DNA of 64,000 bases from Microbulbifer salipaludis (GCF_017303155.1 NZ_JAEKJR010000003.1:248001-312000), one strand, 5' to 3'. Positions 37,628-46,823 are shown, counted from the stretch's first letter. Numbers and translations: made by a program. Notes: a model not told the origin generated them from the letters alone.

Positions 37628-38455
37628 ATGGAATGGCCCTACAAAAAAGCGGGAAAACCCATGAAATTCAAGTCTTCAGATTTCGTCTTCCAGCTGTTTG
37701 CCCTACTCGGGGCGATCATTCTGGTACATGCCATCTACGTGGCCATTATCCGTCCCAACGCCGATGCCTTGATCGCCGAACAAATGGCACGAGAGGAAGC
37801 CGGCGAAACCTACATACAGCAGCGATCGATCTACATCGTAATGCGCGACTACGAACAGGAAGCCTGCTTCGTACTCATGCTGTGGGCGATGGCCATCATG
37901 GGACTGAAAGCGCGGCGCGGCTTTCGCGAGCGCAAGCTGCTGGACCAGGCGCTATTAAATGTAAGCGAGGGAACACCCATTCTGCCGGAAGACGCCCGCG
38001 ACCTGTCGCGACCGATACAGGCGTTACCGGAGGAAGAGCGTAATTTCCTGTTACCCCGCGCGCTGCTCACGGCATTGCAGCGCTTCGGTTCCACACGCAA
38101 TGTGGCCGCTGTATCCAATTCGGTCAAAGAGGTCTGTGATACCGAAGGCGACCGGCTGGACTCGGAACTGGCGATGGTGCGCTACATCACCTGGGCGATC
38201 CCCTCCATCGGGTTTATCGGCACCGTGCGCGGTATTGGTGAAGCACTAGCCCAGGCCCACCGCGCGGTGGAAGGCGACATCGCCGGGGTAACCGTAAGCC
38301 TGGGTGTGGCTTTCAACTCCACGTTTATCGCGCTTGTCATCAGTATCGTCATCATGTTCTTCACCCACCAGCTGCAGCTTATGCAGGAGCGCCTGGTACT
38401 GGATACCCAGAATTATTGTGACAACAAACTGCTGCGTTTCTTGAAGGTGGGCTGA
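37628..38455 (+). CDS. MotA/TolQ/ExbB-family proton channel protein
   Basis: 275 residues. Four hydrophobic segments: about 18-42, 79-98, 180-205 and 215-250. The family core is clear in the last two: WAIPSIGFIGTVRGIGEAL, and DIAGVTVSLGVAFNSTFIALVISIVIMFF with the Thr/Ser residues that line the ion path in MotA/TolQ/ExbB. The periplasmic loop between helices 1 and 2 and the cytoplasmic loop between 2 and 3 have ExbB-like sizes. ATG 37661 (MKFKSSDFVFQ) is a plausible shorter start. No classical exbD/tolR/motB follows; the helices needed for a stator are found on the two VWA proteins downstream. Confidence 0.87.
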   Translation: MEWPYKKAGKPMKFKSSDFVFQLFALLGAIILVHAIYVAIIRPNADALIAEQMAREEAGETYIQQRSIYIVMRDYEQEACFVLMLWAMAIMGLKARRGFRERKLLDQALLNVSEGTPILPEDARDLSRPIQALPEEERNFLLPRALLTALQRFGSTRNVAAVSNSVKEVCDTEGDRLDSELAMVRYITWAIPSIGFIGTVRGIGEALAQAHRAVEGDIAGVTVSLGVAFNSTFIALVISIVIMFFTHQLQLMQERLVLDTQNYCDNKLLRFLKVG

Positions 38456-38563
38456 CACAGAACGGCCTTGGTTCAGGCGTTCAAGCGCCCGGATCACGAT
38501 TCACTGCATAACGCCGGCTGACCAGGGACATGGCCAGCCGCTACAGGGAAAACAGGAGCTTCC

Positions 38564-39868
38564 ATGAGCAAAGGTGTACTGGATATCAACGACTGCGGTC
38601 TGCGGGTTTTTGTCGGCAACAATGAAGTGCTGGAGAGTCCGGGGGTTGCCATCGTCAATGACCGGGAAATTGTCACAGGCACCGCCGCCTTGATGCGTGC
38701 GCGCAGCCACCCCACGCAGGTCAACCACCAGTTCTGGCGTCGTCTCAGCCTGGAATCGGTCAAATCCGATAACCCGGGCTGCCGCCATCACGCGGACCTG
38801 GCGTTCTGCCACCTCCAGCATATCGCCGAACTATGTGATCTGCCCGACGAGGTCGCCCTCGCAGTGCCCGGCAACTTCACCCGCGAACAGCTGGCCCTGC
38901 TGCTGGGTGTCATCAAAGAGAGCCCGTTCAACGCCATCTCTCTGGTGGATGCCGCAGCCGCATGCATCAGCAGCTGCGCTCCGCGGGGGGTACACCTGCA
39001 TATCGAACTGCACCGCCACCAGACTCTGGTGAGCCGTGTGGTGGTGCACGAACAGGCAGAGCTGGATATCGCGGAAACCGTAACCGATGCAGGGCTGCAA
39101 CATTTCCAGGAAGCCTGGGCCCGCATGTTTACCGATGCGTTCATCATGCAGTGCCGGTTTGACCCGCTGCACTCGGCAGAATCCGAGCAACAGCTGTACG
39201 ACATGCTGCCTCAGTGGATCGCCCGCGCGATGCGCCAGGGCGAAGTCATGGCAGAACTCGATGATCGCACCGCCAAAGTCAGCCTGCGGCAACTGCAGGA
39301 CGCGAGCACGCCAATTCTCTCCCGGGTGCGCGCCATGATCGAGAACCTCGGCGAAGCCAACAGCGTTGTGTTTGTGTCGCACCGCTGGGCCGAGATCCCC
39401 GGAGGGGCGCAACTGGCCGAGCGTATACATCTGCTGCCGCATAACGCGGTGGCACAGGCGGCGGAAAAGCACTGGCAGGAAATTCACAGCGAAAGTGAAC
39501 AGCTGCGGCTCGTCAATGCACTGAGTGCAGCTCCAGCCACCGAGGTGGCCGTACAGGTCAATGCTGCGGCGGAAGCTGGCGCAACACATCTGCTCTTCGG
39601 CCATCGGGCGTTGGCCGCGCAGCAACCGCTGTTTGTCAGCTGGCAGGAGGGCAAACTCAACATCACCCCCACGCCACCCACTCACCCGGCCGCCACCATC
39701 ACCAATCACGCCGGTCGCCTGGCACTGCGCGTGGATGCCGGTGCACAGCTGATGCTGAACGGGCAAGAAATTTCTGCACCGGTGAATCTCACCGCGGGCG
39801 ATCGCATCGGCGCGGCCAATCTTGAAGACGTAATTACTGCGATCAGCGTGGAACATTATGGCGCGTAA
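38564..39868 (+). CDS. Hsp70/actin-fold-like protein with FHA-like C-terminal domain
   Basis: 434 residues, predicted cytoplasmic (no signal or membrane helix). The N-terminus GVLDINDCGLRVFVG resembles the phosphate-1 loop of actin/Hsp70/PilM-type ATPases. VALAVPGNFTREQLALLLGVI followed by ISLVDAAAACISS parallels the Hsp70 pattern AVPAxFxxxQR ... NEPTAAAL. The last 65 residues (GRLALRVDAGAQLMLNGQEI ... LTAGDRIGAA) look like an FHA-type beta domain. All are pattern-based readings. It overlaps the first VWA gene by 11 bases, so it is probably the cytoplasmic partner of the channel/VWA complex. Confidence 0.65.
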   Translation: MSKGVLDINDCGLRVFVGNNEVLESPGVAIVNDREIVTGTAALMRARSHPTQVNHQFWRRLSLESVKSDNPGCRHHADLAFCHLQHIAELCDLPDEVALAVPGNFTREQLALLLGVIKESPFNAISLVDAAAACISSCAPRGVHLHIELHRHQTLVSRVVVHEQAELDIAETVTDAGLQHFQEAWARMFTDAFIMQCRFDPLHSAESEQQLYDMLPQWIARAMRQGEVMAELDDRTAKVSLRQLQDASTPILSRVRAMIENLGEANSVVFVSHRWAEIPGGAQLAERIHLLPHNAVAQAAEKHWQEIHSESEQLRLVNALSAAPATEVAVQVNAAAEAGATHLLFGHRALAAQQPLFVSWQEGKLNITPTPPTHPAATITNHAGRLALRVDAGAQLMLNGQEISAPVNLTAGDRIGAANLEDVITAISVEHYGA

Positions 39869-40940
39869 AAACCGGCGGTTCTCAGCCTTCAGCCTGTCGT
39901 TTCTGGACATCATGTCCTGCGGATTTGGTGCCGTCGCACTGATCTTCCTGATCATCAAGCACGGCTCCGATCACGACATCGAAGCGGAAAATCAGGATCT
40001 GGCTGCGGAGGTCAACCTGCTGCAGGAGGAAGTTCAGTTCGGTCAGGAACACCTGGTCCTGGCCCGCAACACCCTGGACACCACCAGCGATGAGTTGGCC
40101 ACGGCGCAAGGTCTGGCGCGACGCATCATGGAGCAGATCGAGGAGGTCAAGGGCAACATTGCCGAGGTCGACAGCACTACCGACGAAATGGACATTGCGC
40201 GCCTGCAACAGAAGCTCAAGAAACTGGAGCAGGCCAAGAAGCAGCTGGAAGCGGAAAACAAGAAGCTGGGTAACAACGTGCGGAAATTTGTCGGCGATGG
40301 CGACCGGCAGTACCTAACCGGCCTGCGCCTGGGCGGTGATCGTATCCTCATTCTGCTGGACTCCTCCGCCAGTATGCTCGGCGATGAGCTGATCAAGGTG
40401 ATCCGCACGCGCAATATGTCCGACGCGGTAAAGCGGGACACCGAAAAGTGGCGCCGCGCCAAACAGACCGTTTCCTGGCTGGTGTCGCAATTCCCACAGG
40501 ATAGCCAGTACCAGATTTACACCTTCAATACTGAGTTCCGCGCCGCCCTGGTCGGCACCGAGGACCGCTGGCTGAATGTGGACGACCGCGACCAGATGGA
40601 CGATGCCATGAAAGCGCTCGACAAGGTTGTGCCCGAGAACGGCACCAGCCTGGAGCGGATTTTCAACGCGGTGAACAGTATGTCACCACTGCCTGACAAC
40701 ATCATCCTGATTACCGATGGGCTGCCCACGCAGGGCATGAAGGCACCCCGGGGCAATACGATTTCCGGCAAGGCTCGCCTTAAGCTGTTTCGCAACGCGG
40801 TCAAGGCCCTGCCCAAGAGCATTCCCGTCAATGTGGTCCTGGCCCCCATGGAAGGCGACCCCTTCGCCGCCAGTGAATACTGGAAACTGGCCATGGAAAC
40901 CCAGGGTTCATTCCTAGCACCTTCCAAGGACTGGCCATGA
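39858..40940 (+). CDS. VWA-domain protein with ExbD/MotB-like N-terminal membrane helix (first copy)
   Basis: 360 residues. A short basic cytoplasmic N-terminus, then one membrane helix, SLSFLDIMSCGFGAVALIF, with Asp17 at its start. This resembles the single helix of ExbD/TolR/MotB, where an Asp carries protons. A long coiled coil (about 40-150) follows, then a von Willebrand A domain with a metal-ion-dependent adhesion site DSSAS (Asp168), Thr in ENGTSLER and Asp in LITDGLP. There is no OmpA-like peptidoglycan domain. It overlaps the preceding gene by 11 bases and the next by 4 (ATGA). Inferred role: stator-like subunit of the channel protein at 37628. Confidence 0.8.
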   Translation: MARKNRRFSAFSLSFLDIMSCGFGAVALIFLIIKHGSDHDIEAENQDLAAEVNLLQEEVQFGQEHLVLARNTLDTTSDELATAQGLARRIMEQIEEVKGNIAEVDSTTDEMDIARLQQKLKKLEQAKKQLEAENKKLGNNVRKFVGDGDRQYLTGLRLGGDRILILLDSSASMLGDELIKVIRTRNMSDAVKRDTEKWRRAKQTVSWLVSQFPQDSQYQIYTFNTEFRAALVGTEDRWLNVDDRDQMDDAMKALDKVVPENGTSLERIFNAVNSMSPLPDNIILITDGLPTQGMKAPRGNTISGKARLKLFRNAVKALPKSIPVNVVLAPMEGDPFAASEYWKLAMETQGSFLAPSKDWP

Positions 40941-41938
40941 GTAGACGCAGTAAACGGCAACAAGAAGAGTTCAGCATCTCGTTCCTCGACGTCATCTGCT
41001 GTGGATTTGGCGCCATCGTATTACTGTTGATGATCGCTAAAACAGTGGAACCCATTGTGCTGGAGGAAGCCGAGCTGGATCTGGATGGCCAGGTTCAGGA
41101 GTTGCAGGAGCAGCTGGCGGAAATCCGCGGCGAAACTTCGGTGCTGAACCGCGACCTGAACGCCAAAAAGGAACAGCTGGATATCGAGACCAAGCGCATC
41201 GCAATACTAAAAGGCGAACTGGAAACCTTGCAGGCTCAGTATGCGCGCAAGACCGAGAGTGAAAGCGAGGAAGGTAAACTCAAGGGCGAGCTGACGATCG
41301 CCCTGCAGAGCATGACCGATGAAATGAAACGACTGCTCGGGGAGAACTACCAGCGCAAAAACAATGTCATTGGCGGCATCCCGGTGGACAGCGAATACAT
41401 CCTGTTCATCATCGACACCTCGGGCAGTATGTTTAATTACGGTTGGGATCGCATGATCCAGGAGATGGTCAACACCCTGAACCTGTACCCCAACGTAAAA
41501 GGCATCCAGGTGATGAACGATATGGGTGACTACATGTTTTCCAACTATCGCAATCGCTGGATTCCCGATACACCGGGGCGTCGTGATGCGGTACTGTCCC
41601 GACTCCGCTCATGGAATCCGTTCAGTAACTCAAGTCCCGTGGAAGGAATCCAGAAGGCAGTACGCACCTTTTACGATCCAAACAAAAAAATCAGTATTTA
41701 CGTACTCGGCGATGAATTCACTGGAAAATCCATCCGCAACGTCATGATGGCGGTGGATCGCGTGAACGCGCAACGCGGGGAGGACCAGCGCATGGTCCGG
41801 ATACACGCGATCGGCTTCCCCATCCAGTTCTCTCGCCCACTACACCTGCAGACTACAGGGCTGCGCTTCGCCGCCCTGATGCGTGAACTGACCTACCGCA
41901 ATGGCGGAACCTTTGTGGGCCTGAACGACTTTCGCTGA
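40937..41938 (+). CDS. VWA-domain protein with ExbD/MotB-like N-terminal membrane helix (second copy)
   Basis: 333 residues, same layout as the preceding protein. A basic tail comes first, then membrane helix SISFLDVICCGFGAIVLLL with Asp18 in the stator-like position, then a coiled coil (about 45-125, LQEQLAEIRGETSVLNRD). The VWA domain has MIDAS motif DTSGS (Asp160). The two paralogues share the helix closely (SFLD followed by CGFGA) but differ strongly in the VWA part, suggesting a heterodimer. ATGA overlap with the upstream gene indicates coupled translation. Confidence 0.8.
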   Translation: MSRRSKRQQEEFSISFLDVICCGFGAIVLLLMIAKTVEPIVLEEAELDLDGQVQELQEQLAEIRGETSVLNRDLNAKKEQLDIETKRIAILKGELETLQAQYARKTESESEEGKLKGELTIALQSMTDEMKRLLGENYQRKNNVIGGIPVDSEYILFIIDTSGSMFNYGWDRMIQEMVNTLNLYPNVKGIQVMNDMGDYMFSNYRNRWIPDTPGRRDAVLSRLRSWNPFSNSSPVEGIQKAVRTFYDPNKKISIYVLGDEFTGKSIRNVMMAVDRVNAQRGEDQRMVRIHAIGFPIQFSRPLHLQTTGLRFAALMRELTYRNGGTFVGLNDFR

Positions 41939-41986
41939 TGGAAAACTAGAGACGACGTTGGGTTGGCAGAAACCCGGGAGCAAACC

Positions 41987-42643
41987 ATGAATCGCTTGTT
42001 AAATGGAATTGGCGCGATCCGATATTTCACACTGGTGGCGCTGGCTGGCCTGCTGGCCGCCTGTGCCCATACGGTGTCGGTGGATGGCGAGTTCCCCGCA
42101 CCCGTGGGCGATCCCCATCCTCTCACCGTTGGCGTTTACCTGAGTGACGACTTCCGGCAGTTCACCTACAGCGAGAACCGGGACGACCGCGATGAATGGA
42201 ACATCGATACCGGCCGCGCGCAGAAGAACCTGTTTGAAACGGTACTCGGTTCCATGTTCCAGGAAACCATTAACCTCGCGCAATACCCGTCTGACCTCCC
42301 ACAGGGACTGGACCTGGTGATTGTCCCCGAGGTGCGCGAGCTGCAATTCACCATGCCCCGGGAGACCCGGGTCAACATTTTCGAAGTGTGGATCAAGTAC
42401 GACATGCATGCCTATAACCAACAGGGTGAGTCGGTGGCCGAATGGGTCATCACTGCGTACGGGAAAACGCCTACCGCCTTTCTGAAATCCCAGGAAGCCG
42501 CGCTGGCCCAGGCCATCAACGTGGCATTGCGTGATGCCGGCGCCACCCTGTATACCGGTTTTGAACGCGTACCCGAGTTACAGGCACTGATTGCCAACAA
42601 GCAGCGCGCCCTGAGCATGAAGCAGACGGGTAGCGACAAATAG
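41987..42643 (+). CDS. Envelope-cluster lipoprotein
   Basis: 218 residues. Lipobox LLAAC at about residue 22. The mature part reads as an alpha/beta domain (LTVGVYLSDDFRQFTYSE, RAQKNLFETVLGSMFQETI, LDLVIVPEVRELQF) with a helical end (SQEAALAQAINVALRDAG). Starts at 41963 and 41987 are both in frame; GGGAGCAAACC before ATG 41987 and the signal peptide favour the latter. No family recognised, though the layout recalls small outer-membrane lipoproteins of multi-protein export complexes. Confidence 0.72.
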   Translation: MNRLLNGIGAIRYFTLVALAGLLAACAHTVSVDGEFPAPVGDPHPLTVGVYLSDDFRQFTYSENRDDRDEWNIDTGRAQKNLFETVLGSMFQETINLAQYPSDLPQGLDLVIVPEVRELQFTMPRETRVNIFEVWIKYDMHAYNQQGESVAEWVITAYGKTPTAFLKSQEAALAQAINVALRDAGATLYTGFERVPELQALIANKQRALSMKQTGSDK

Positions 42644-42710
42644 TTTCCAGCGGATTCTGGAAACTCCATCCGTGTACCCGGTACGCGGAAATCTCAAGGA
42701 GGATGTACTG

Positions 42711-43385
42711 GTGAAATTCCTGAGCGCACTTTTTTCAATTTCGGTACTGACGCTGTTTTCCAGCGGGTGTACCACCGTGGTGATCGATGAATACCGGCGC
42801 AGCAGCGGAGAGCTCGCCGTTGGCGACTCTGTGGTGATTCTCGGGCGGCGTCATTCCAGCGACTACGAAACCGAGCCGGACCTGATCGACTGCGTGGGAA
42901 AAACCCTGCACAACCCGAGCGCGGGGGTGAACGTCATCCCCGAGCGGCAATTTGTGGATGCACTGTACCCCTGGTTTGAGCCGCGCACTGCACCCATGCA
43001 CATCAAGTCACTGGATAAACTGATGGACATTCCCGATGTGCGTGACCGTATGGCGGAATATGGAGTGAAGTATATCGTCTGGATTGACGGCTCTACTGAG
43101 ACCACCTCCAGCGCCGGCTCCATCGGCTGCTCTATTGGCACCGCCGGTGCCGGCTGCTTCGGCTTCGGCACCTGGGACAAGGAATCCGATTACGAGGCTG
43201 CGGTGTGGGACTTCCGCGACCAGGAGCTGTCCGGGAAGATCAGCGCCGATGCCCAGGGTACCTCGTATATGCCCGCTATTGTTGTGCCTATCCCGCTAAT
43301 TGCACGGGTACAGAACAACGCCTGCAAAGGCATGGCGGCACAACTGCAGGAGTTTTTGTTACCGCCTCAATCCGCCAGCCGCTAG
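42711..43385 (+). CDS. Envelope-cluster lipoprotein, GTG start
   Basis: 224 residues. AAGGAGG (42696-42702) is placed eight bases before GTG 42711, which gives the signal peptide VKFLSALFSISVLTLFSSGC with its lipobox; an upstream GTG at 42672 lacks this support. The mature part has a strand-rich domain (GDSVVILGRRHSSDYETEP, YGVKYIVWIDGSTE) and a segment rich in Gly and Cys (GSIGCSIGTAGAGCFGFG), possibly disulfide-linked. Function unknown. It sits between two other lipoprotein genes at the end of the cluster. Confidence 0.72.
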   Translation: MKFLSALFSISVLTLFSSGCTTVVIDEYRRSSGELAVGDSVVILGRRHSSDYETEPDLIDCVGKTLHNPSAGVNVIPERQFVDALYPWFEPRTAPMHIKSLDKLMDIPDVRDRMAEYGVKYIVWIDGSTETTSSAGSIGCSIGTAGAGCFGFGTWDKESDYEAAVWDFRDQELSGKISADAQGTSYMPAIVVPIPLIARVQNNACKGMAAQLQEFLLPPQSASR

Positions 43386-43429
43386 CGCGGCGGCGATGCT
43401 CACTGGAACAATAACGACAGGAGATAGCG

Positions 43430-44881
43430 ATGCACACGCTCAATAAACTGTTGGCCACCATCTTGTTGACCACGGCCGCCGGCTGCGCCTTCAATCCGGC
43501 AACGAATCGTCCGGACCTTGTGCTGATGTCGGAGGAAAAAGAAATCAAAATTGGTCGCGAAATGCATGAAAAATTGGTCGCGAGCACCCCAATTTACAAC
43601 GACCCTATCCTGACCGCCTATGTGAGACACGTGGGTGAGAAGATCGCCAAAGCCAGTGACCGGCCCGATCTCACCTATCATTTCACCATTATCGACAGTC
43701 AGGACATCAACGCGTTTGCCCTGCCCGGCGGTTACGTTTATATCAACCGCGGTTTGCTCACCTACCTGCAGTCGGAAGCGGAAATGGCCGCGGTACTGGC
43801 TCATGAAGTGGGTCACATTACCGCCCGCCATGCCGTCCGCCAGAAAACGGCAGCCACGGGTGCGGGGGTCGCCTCGGTACTCTCTGTGCTGGTAACCGGC
43901 AGCGGTGTGGTGGGCGACGTCGCCAACTTGTGGAGCACTGCTGCGGTAAAAGGCTATGGCCGCGAAATGGAACTGGAGGCCGACCGCTTCGGCGCACAGT
44001 ACATGTACAACGCGGGGTACGACCCCCAATCCATGATCAATGTAATTGCGCTGCTGAAGGATCAGGAGACCTTTGCCCGCCGCCGCGCGCGGGTCGAGGG
44101 CAAGAAGCAGCAAACCTATCACGGGGTCTTTTCGTCACACCCGCGCAACGATGTGCGACTGCGCGAGGTAGTGGCCGCAGCCGGTGAACTGCCGGAAGAC
44201 AAGAAGGTAACCAAAGTCGAGTACTACAGGGAGAAAACCGAGGGCATTGTGTACGGGCAGAATGCCCAGGAAAGCGACAAAAACCGCTTTAACCACAAGA
44301 GCCTCGGGTTTTCGTTGCTGTTCCCGGACGGATGGGAAGTAGAGAACCAGCGTACCGCCATTGTGGGTAAGGCGCCGGACAATTCCGCCACACTGACGAT
44401 ACGGGTCGCCAAGCGTGACGGGAATCAGCCGGCAGATATGGCGCTGCGCGGCGTGTACGACGTCCGCAGCCTGGAAGAGGACGAGGCACTCAGCCAATAC
44501 CGCCTGGAGGGGCATACCGGCAAGTTACCCGTGAGTGGTGAAGACGTGCCAAACCGGGTCGCGGTGCTGTTTTACGGCAGCCGCCAGTACATTCTCGAAG
44601 GCCGGGTGACTGAACAACCTTCAGACACCGACGCAGAGACCGAGTACGACAACCTGTTCTTGACCAGTATCCGCAGCTTTCGCCCATTGCGTAAAACGGA
44701 CATGGTGCAGCCGGACATTAAGCGGGTGAAATATGTGCAAGCCAATGAGAAAACCACCTTCTCATCCCTGGCGCGCCATATGGAGATTGGCGAGTACGCC
44801 GAAGAGCAATTACGCCTGCTGAATGGCTACTATCCGCGCGGCGAACCCAAGCCCGGTGAGTGGATCAAGATAGTGCAATAG
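43430..44881 (+). CDS. M48-family metalloprotease lipoprotein with LysM-like C-terminus
   Basis: 483 residues. Lipobox TTAAGC at about residue 19. The peptidase domain (about 35-270) has the zinc motif HEVGH at 125-129, and the third ligand Glu is in MELEADRFGAQYM. This resembles BepA/LoiP-type periplasmic M48 proteases that degrade misassembled outer-membrane proteins. The C-terminal half contains an uncharacterised domain (GFSLLFPDGWEVENQRTAIVG) and ends with a LysM-like or peptidoglycan-contact segment (ANEKTTFSSLARHMEIGEY). GACAGGAGATAGCG precedes ATG 43430. Last gene of the cluster; probable quality-control or maturation protease for it. Confidence 0.88.
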   Translation: MHTLNKLLATILLTTAAGCAFNPATNRPDLVLMSEEKEIKIGREMHEKLVASTPIYNDPILTAYVRHVGEKIAKASDRPDLTYHFTIIDSQDINAFALPGGYVYINRGLLTYLQSEAEMAAVLAHEVGHITARHAVRQKTAATGAGVASVLSVLVTGSGVVGDVANLWSTAAVKGYGREMELEADRFGAQYMYNAGYDPQSMINVIALLKDQETFARRRARVEGKKQQTYHGVFSSHPRNDVRLREVVAAAGELPEDKKVTKVEYYREKTEGIVYGQNAQESDKNRFNHKSLGFSLLFPDGWEVENQRTAIVGKAPDNSATLTIRVAKRDGNQPADMALRGVYDVRSLEEDEALSQYRLEGHTGKLPVSGEDVPNRVAVLFYGSRQYILEGRVTEQPSDTDAETEYDNLFLTSIRSFRPLRKTDMVQPDIKRVKYVQANEKTTFSSLARHMEIGEYAEEQLRLLNGYYPRGEPKPGEWIKIVQ

Positions 44882-44891
44882 GCTATTAAAC

Positions 44892-46823
44892 TCAGGCTGG
44901 CTCCTGATCTGCCCCATCCACCATTTCAATCTGGAAGCTTGGCTGTGATGGGGCACTCTTGGTCGATACGTCTGCGGAGTACTCCACCACAATATTGCGC
45001 CCGCGCTTTTTAGCGCTATACAACGCCTGATCAGCGCGGCGCAGCAACTGCTCTACCGTAATTTCTGCATCGCGATAGGCGATACCAATACTGGAGGTAA
45101 ACTGCACCGTTTCCCCTCCGGCATCCAGGCGAATAGCGCAGATACTGTTACGCAGGCGCTCTGCGATGTGCAGGGACTCGGGCCGGCTCTCGGTAATCAG
45201 CAGCGCGAATTCCTCTCCGCCCAGACGCCCGAATACATCGGTTTCGCGCACCGCTTTCCGAATCGTGTGACTAAACTGGCGGAGTGCCTCATCGCCCACA
45301 CCGTGGCCGTGATTGTCGTTGATCGATTTGAAGTGGTCGATATCGAACATCAGCAGGCTGACGGGCTCTCCCTTGCGCTGGGCGCGCTTGATCGACAGGC
45401 TGGCCTCGGCGAGGAAACTGCGCCGGTTACAGATACCGGTTAGGGGGTCGGTGCGCGCTTCCTGCTCGGCTTGCTGCTTGGCTTTCTCCAGCTCTTCGGT
45501 GCGCGCGCGAACCAGCCCTTCCAGTTTTACCTTGGACTCCTCCAGGTGGCGGCGATACTGCCGCTCAGATTCAAGCCCTTGCAGCCGCACCCGGCGCAAC
45601 TTCATCCCCATGGCCGCCATGATAGTCACCATCTCGATGAAGGAACTCAGTGGAGGCAGATAGTAGTTGACCAGATTGTGCTCCACATAACCGAGATCGC
45701 GCAGAGCCTGGTAAAACAAACCCAACAACAGCAGAGTCCAGCCCACAGCAAATACTGCGGCTTCGCTCGACCCCTGACGCCAACGCACCAGCGCGATGAT
45801 GGTGCTTGCCGGGTACATCAGCAGTGCGAGCGTAATGGTCATCAGGGCCAGTGCCTTTATCTGCAATAGCGCACTGGCCAGTAGCACACAGGCGTTGACG
45901 ATCATCAACAGCAGAATGTAATCCAGCTTCGGTGTGTATTTGCGGGTTTGCAGGAACAACCGATCAAAAACCACGCCACACAGAATACTGACCGCGCCCG
46001 CGGCCGACATGTAGTACCAGTGAAACGCATCGCGCAGTACATACTGGTGGGCAAATCCCATGATGGTGCCCCAGGCGACGACCTTCGACAGGCCATACAC
46101 AAAGTAGGCAAAAAAGCTGGACTCGCCGGTGGTCAAACCCACGATCAGGGAGAACAGAGAGATCAGCGCAATACCGCCAAACAGGAAAGCCAGTACCGCG
46201 GTTTCGCCAGTGTGTGCCTGGCTCAGTCTTTCCGGTGTCCAGATTCGCATGGACGGGAACACGAACCCTGCCTCTTCCGAATCAAACCGCACGAGAAGCT
46301 CAACGGTTTCACCCGCACCGAGGGTAACGGGCACCACGAACCGGTTGTGAAATACCGGACGCGCAGAAAATGGATCCCCCATGGCCTGCTCGGCAACTTT
46401 GTCATACCCGCCTGTCGGACCGACCGGGCGCGCGTAAGCCTGCAGCCGCATTAGTTGGTGATCCACATATTCCAGATGCAGGGTCACGGCGCCGGCAGCG
46501 GTGTTACGCAGCGCAAAGTGCGACCAGTAGCTCCCTTTCTTCAAGCCGGTGGACCCGGCACCCGGCAGCGGCTGAAAGGCACCCCGCGCGAGGGCTTCCC
46601 GCGCGGTTTGCAGCCCGGCACGCCCGCTTGGATCGTGCCAGATGGCGTCCTGGCCCGTGCGCTTGCTCCCGTCCTCGAGTGCGCGAATGGCTATCGGTTC
46701 CTGCGCGGGCGTTGCCGCAACCGCGGTCGCACACAGCAAAAGGGCGACGATACACAGGGCGTATACCAGAAAAAGCCTCGCTGCAGACGCGAGTAATGAA
46801 AAAGAAAGGCGGAACGCTGTCAT
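44892..46823 (-). CDS. Diguanylate cyclase with 7TMR-DISM sensor module
   Basis: 643 residues. Signal peptide, then a periplasmic 7TMR-DISM extracellular domain (about 50-195, jelly-roll-like, LRNTAAGAVTLHLEYVDHQLMR), seven membrane helices (about 205-420), a coiled coil, and a C-terminal GGDEF domain with catalytic motif GGEEF at 535-539. It makes cyclic di-GMP from GTP. DPLTGICNRRSF and FDIDHFKSINDNHGH are intact, so it is likely active. No RxxD inhibitory site is evident in the usual position. Convergent with the M48 gene; its stop lies ten bases away. Confidence 0.93.
   Translation of the reverse strand: MTAFRLSFSLLASAARLFLVYALCIVALLLCATAVAATPAQEPIAIRALEDGSKRTGQDAIWHDPSGRAGLQTAREALARGAFQPLPGAGSTGLKKGSYWSHFALRNTAAGAVTLHLEYVDHQLMRLQAYARPVGPTGGYDKVAEQAMGDPFSARPVFHNRFVVPVTLGAGETVELLVRFDSEEAGFVFPSMRIWTPERLSQAHTGETAVLAFLFGGIALISLFSLIVGLTTGESSFFAYFVYGLSKVVAWGTIMGFAHQYVLRDAFHWYYMSAAGAVSILCGVVFDRLFLQTRKYTPKLDYILLLMIVNACVLLASALLQIKALALMTITLALLMYPASTIIALVRWRQGSSEAAVFAVGWTLLLLGLFYQALRDLGYVEHNLVNYYLPPLSSFIEMVTIMAAMGMKLRRVRLQGLESERQYRRHLEESKVKLEGLVRARTEELEKAKQQAEQEARTDPLTGICNRRSFLAEASLSIKRAQRKGEPVSLLMFDIDHFKSINDNHGHGVGDEALRQFSHTIRKAVRETDVFGRLGGEEFALLITESRPESLHIAERLRNSICAIRLDAGGETVQFTSSIGIAYRDAEITVEQLLRRADQALYSAKKRGRNIVVEYSADVSTKSAPSQPSFQIEMVDGADQEPA

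Noticed and set aside
28924..44881. Zorya anti-phage system (ZorA/ZorB) or flagellar/gliding stator
   Set aside because: No ZorB-type OmpA domain and no helicase or nuclease genes accompany the channel, and no flagellar or Gld genes occur. The VWA fusions distinguish it, though a defence role cannot be excluded.
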